Part shown: in pieces, positions 5,678-6,702 of the stretch
Numbering within the stretch: position 1 is the stretch's first letter
How the letters are laid out: each line of letters begins with the position of its first letter
NCBI GenBank assembly: GCA_003152255.1
Contig: PLZT01000088.1
Span: 1 to 6,702, forward strand
Source: Methylocystaceae bacterium
GTDB lineage: Bacteria > Pseudomonadota > Alphaproteobacteria > Rhizobiales > Beijerinckiaceae
Direction: 5' to 3'
DNA: 6,702 bases
Translations under genes and position numbers: made by a program
The notes under the pieces: model-generated
What the model was told of the DNA's origin: nothing
Databases searched by the model: none
The model's input: the letters and a program-made list of their open reading frames with translations, nothing else

Positions 5678-6038
5678 TCACGGACCCTTCCGAGATAACA
5701 TCGGCGCCTGCGGCAAGGCCATCCGAGAAAACCGACGGCGCCATGAACTCGCAATTGGATAGTTCGGCTCGCGGGTGGTGCGTCGGGCGATTTGCAGTTT
5801 GCTGGCCGCCTGCCGCCCGGCGACATTACGGCTGCACCCGAAGGGACAGCCGACATGCTAAAACGCTGGCCCAATGGCGGCCCATGACCCGAATGCGGCA
5901 TTCCCAGAAATGTTATCGACTTGTTATATGGTCCCGGCACTGTTCAGAGGTTTCCCCGACTGGGCCTTTGTGCCTGATCGGAAAACTTGTCGCGGGCCGC
6001 GGAATTGGAGCGCGGCCCGTTCGTGCTGCCAGGACTTC
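5678..6038. other. Stretch without a recognised gene
   Basis: No frame on either strand gives a recognisable protein. Open frames crossing it are short, or are upstream extensions of the glycosyltransferase frame that have no family resemblance. On the - strand near 5683-5745 a short frame reads VFSDGLAAGADVISEG, possibly more debris of the Nudix gene, but I cannot support it. The stretch ends in the hairpin at 5993-6019. Confidence 0.5.
5993..6019 (+). promoter_or_regulatory. Strong G+C hairpin before the glycosyltransferase start
   Basis: CGGGCCGCG (5993-6001) pairs perfectly with CGCGGCCCG (6011-6019) around a 9-nt loop. It ends 19 nt before the ATG at 6039. No T-run follows, so a standard intrinsic terminator is unlikely. 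A leader structure affecting expression, or a leftover of a terminator for an upstream gene, is possible. The structure is seen; its role is not known. Confidence 0.4.
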
Positions 6039-6590
6039 ATGAATCCGCTCGTCAGCGTCCTCGTCCCGACCCACGACCGCCCCGCCGAGCTGGCGCGGGC
6101 GATCGCCTCGGTGCGGGCGCAGGACGAGCCCGCATGGGAACTCCTCGTCGTCGACGATGGGAACGGTAGCGGCATCGAGCTCGTCGCGCGGCTCGGCGAC
6201 CCACGCGTTGTCGCGTTCCCGAACGCTGGCCGCGATCAGGTCGACGCGCGCAACACGGCGATAGTGCGGGCGAGGGGGAGGCTGCTCGCCTGGCTCGACG
6301 ATGACGACTGGTGGGACGACCCGGCCCATCTCTCGCTCGTCACCGCCGCCGCCGCGGTCGGGGAGTCGGTGCTCTTCCGGGGCGGCTGGCTCGTCGGGGG
6401 TGACGGCTTGCGCTCCGTCTTCGACTGGGATGTGACCGCCGAGTCGCTGCGTGCGAACAACGCCGTGCTGGCGAGCTCGATCGCCTATCCGCGCGCGGCG
6501 CACCGTCAGATAGTCAATCCGAACGATGGAATTGCCAAATTTTCTGTCATCAAGACGCACCTCTCCCGTGGATTCGTACGGAACGCGTGA
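6039..6590 (+). pseudogene. Family 2 glycosyltransferase, 3' part replaced (truncated)
   Basis: The frame from the ATG at 6039 encodes the N-terminal half of a GT-A fold, family 2 glycosyltransferase, which moves a sugar from a nucleotide-sugar to an acceptor, often in surface polysaccharide synthesis. Visible features are VSVLVPTHDRPAELARAIASV (residues 5-25), the nucleotide-binding VVDDG at 37-41, ARNTAIVRARG at 70-80 and the metal-binding AWLDDDDWW at 84-92. SSIAYPRAAHR at 146-156 is also family-like. After residue 156 (about 6507) the sequence changes abruptly to QIVNPNDG and an A+T-richer stretch that ends in a stop after 27 more codons. The expected acceptor-binding half is missing. An in-frame ATG at 5874 would add 55 residues without family resemblance, so 6039, preceded by AGGA at 6031-6034, is chosen. 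It may be expressed as a 183-residue chimera but is unlikely to be active. Confidence 0.7.
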
Positions 6591-6702
6591 CAAATCGAAT
6601 GCCTTACCGGAGCGTGTCTACGATTTTGAGACAGCTGGTTTTGGAATTTAAGCTTGGATTTCTTCGCGTTGAGATGGCGGGTTGATCCAGGCGGCGATAG
6701 GT
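6591..6702. other. Right edge, possible start of a mobile-element remnant
   Basis: No gene is recognised. A small inverted repeat, TGTCT at 6615-6619 and AGACA at 6629-6633, lies in A+T-richer sequence unlike the glycosyltransferase before it. It might be part of an insertion-sequence end, but the window stops too soon to tell. Confidence 0.2.

Noticed and set aside
5913..6593. - strand open frame of 226 codons opposite the glycosyltransferase
   Set aside because: It is Arg/Asp/Val-rich antisense of a G+C-rich gene, with no family features.

Overview
The window reads as G+C-rich DNA from an alphaproteobacterium, most likely of the Hyphomicrobiales (Bradyrhizobium, Methylocystis or a relative). 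This placement is an inference from codon use and from the style of the integrase, Nudix and Old Yellow Enzyme fragments. No rRNA, tRNA or CRISPR array is visible.

Region 1 (about 120-3062) holds the only complete functional system: a two-gene operon on the + strand. The first gene encodes a TIR-APAZ protein and the second a short prokaryotic Argonaute (MID-PIWI). They overlap by ATGA. This is the SPARTA architecture (short pAgo plus TIR-APAZ). In characterised members the heterodimer loads a guide RNA, senses complementary invader DNA (typically plasmid), oligomerises and uses the TIR domain to destroy NAD(P)+, killing or arresting the cell. The Argonaute here lacks the catalytic aspartates, and the TIR protein has a conserved glutamate and a strongly acidic C-terminal tail. 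A TATAAT-like -10 box lies just upstream of the chosen ATG.

Region 2 (3063-4112) is a run of broken genes on the - strand. It holds the first 14 or so codons of a metallophosphoesterase cut off 2 bp after the Argonaute stop, the C-terminal half of a tyrosine recombinase, and a frameshifted piece of an Old Yellow Enzyme-type flavin oxidoreductase. A diverged inverted duplication lies between the last two.

Region 3 (4121-5194) looks like a relic or non-autonomous insertion element of about 1.07 kb. Its two ends are related inverted sequences starting TGTTCG, each with internal AACAGGGTGAAC-type repeats, reminiscent of the IS21 family. It contains no transposase, only a tandem array of five degenerate repeats of about 150-163 bp.

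Region 4 (5195-6702) holds a decayed Nudix hydrolase (ADP-ribose pyrophosphatase type) on the - strand, a 360-bp stretch without genes that ends in a strong hairpin, and a family 2 glycosyltransferase on the + strand whose 3' part has been replaced by unrelated sequence.

Taken together, an intact SPARTA defence operon sits beside a graveyard of truncated genes and mobile-element remains, as expected of an accessory region shaped by repeated insertion and deletion. The defence system belongs to a described family. The least explained structure is the array-carrying element at 4121-5194.
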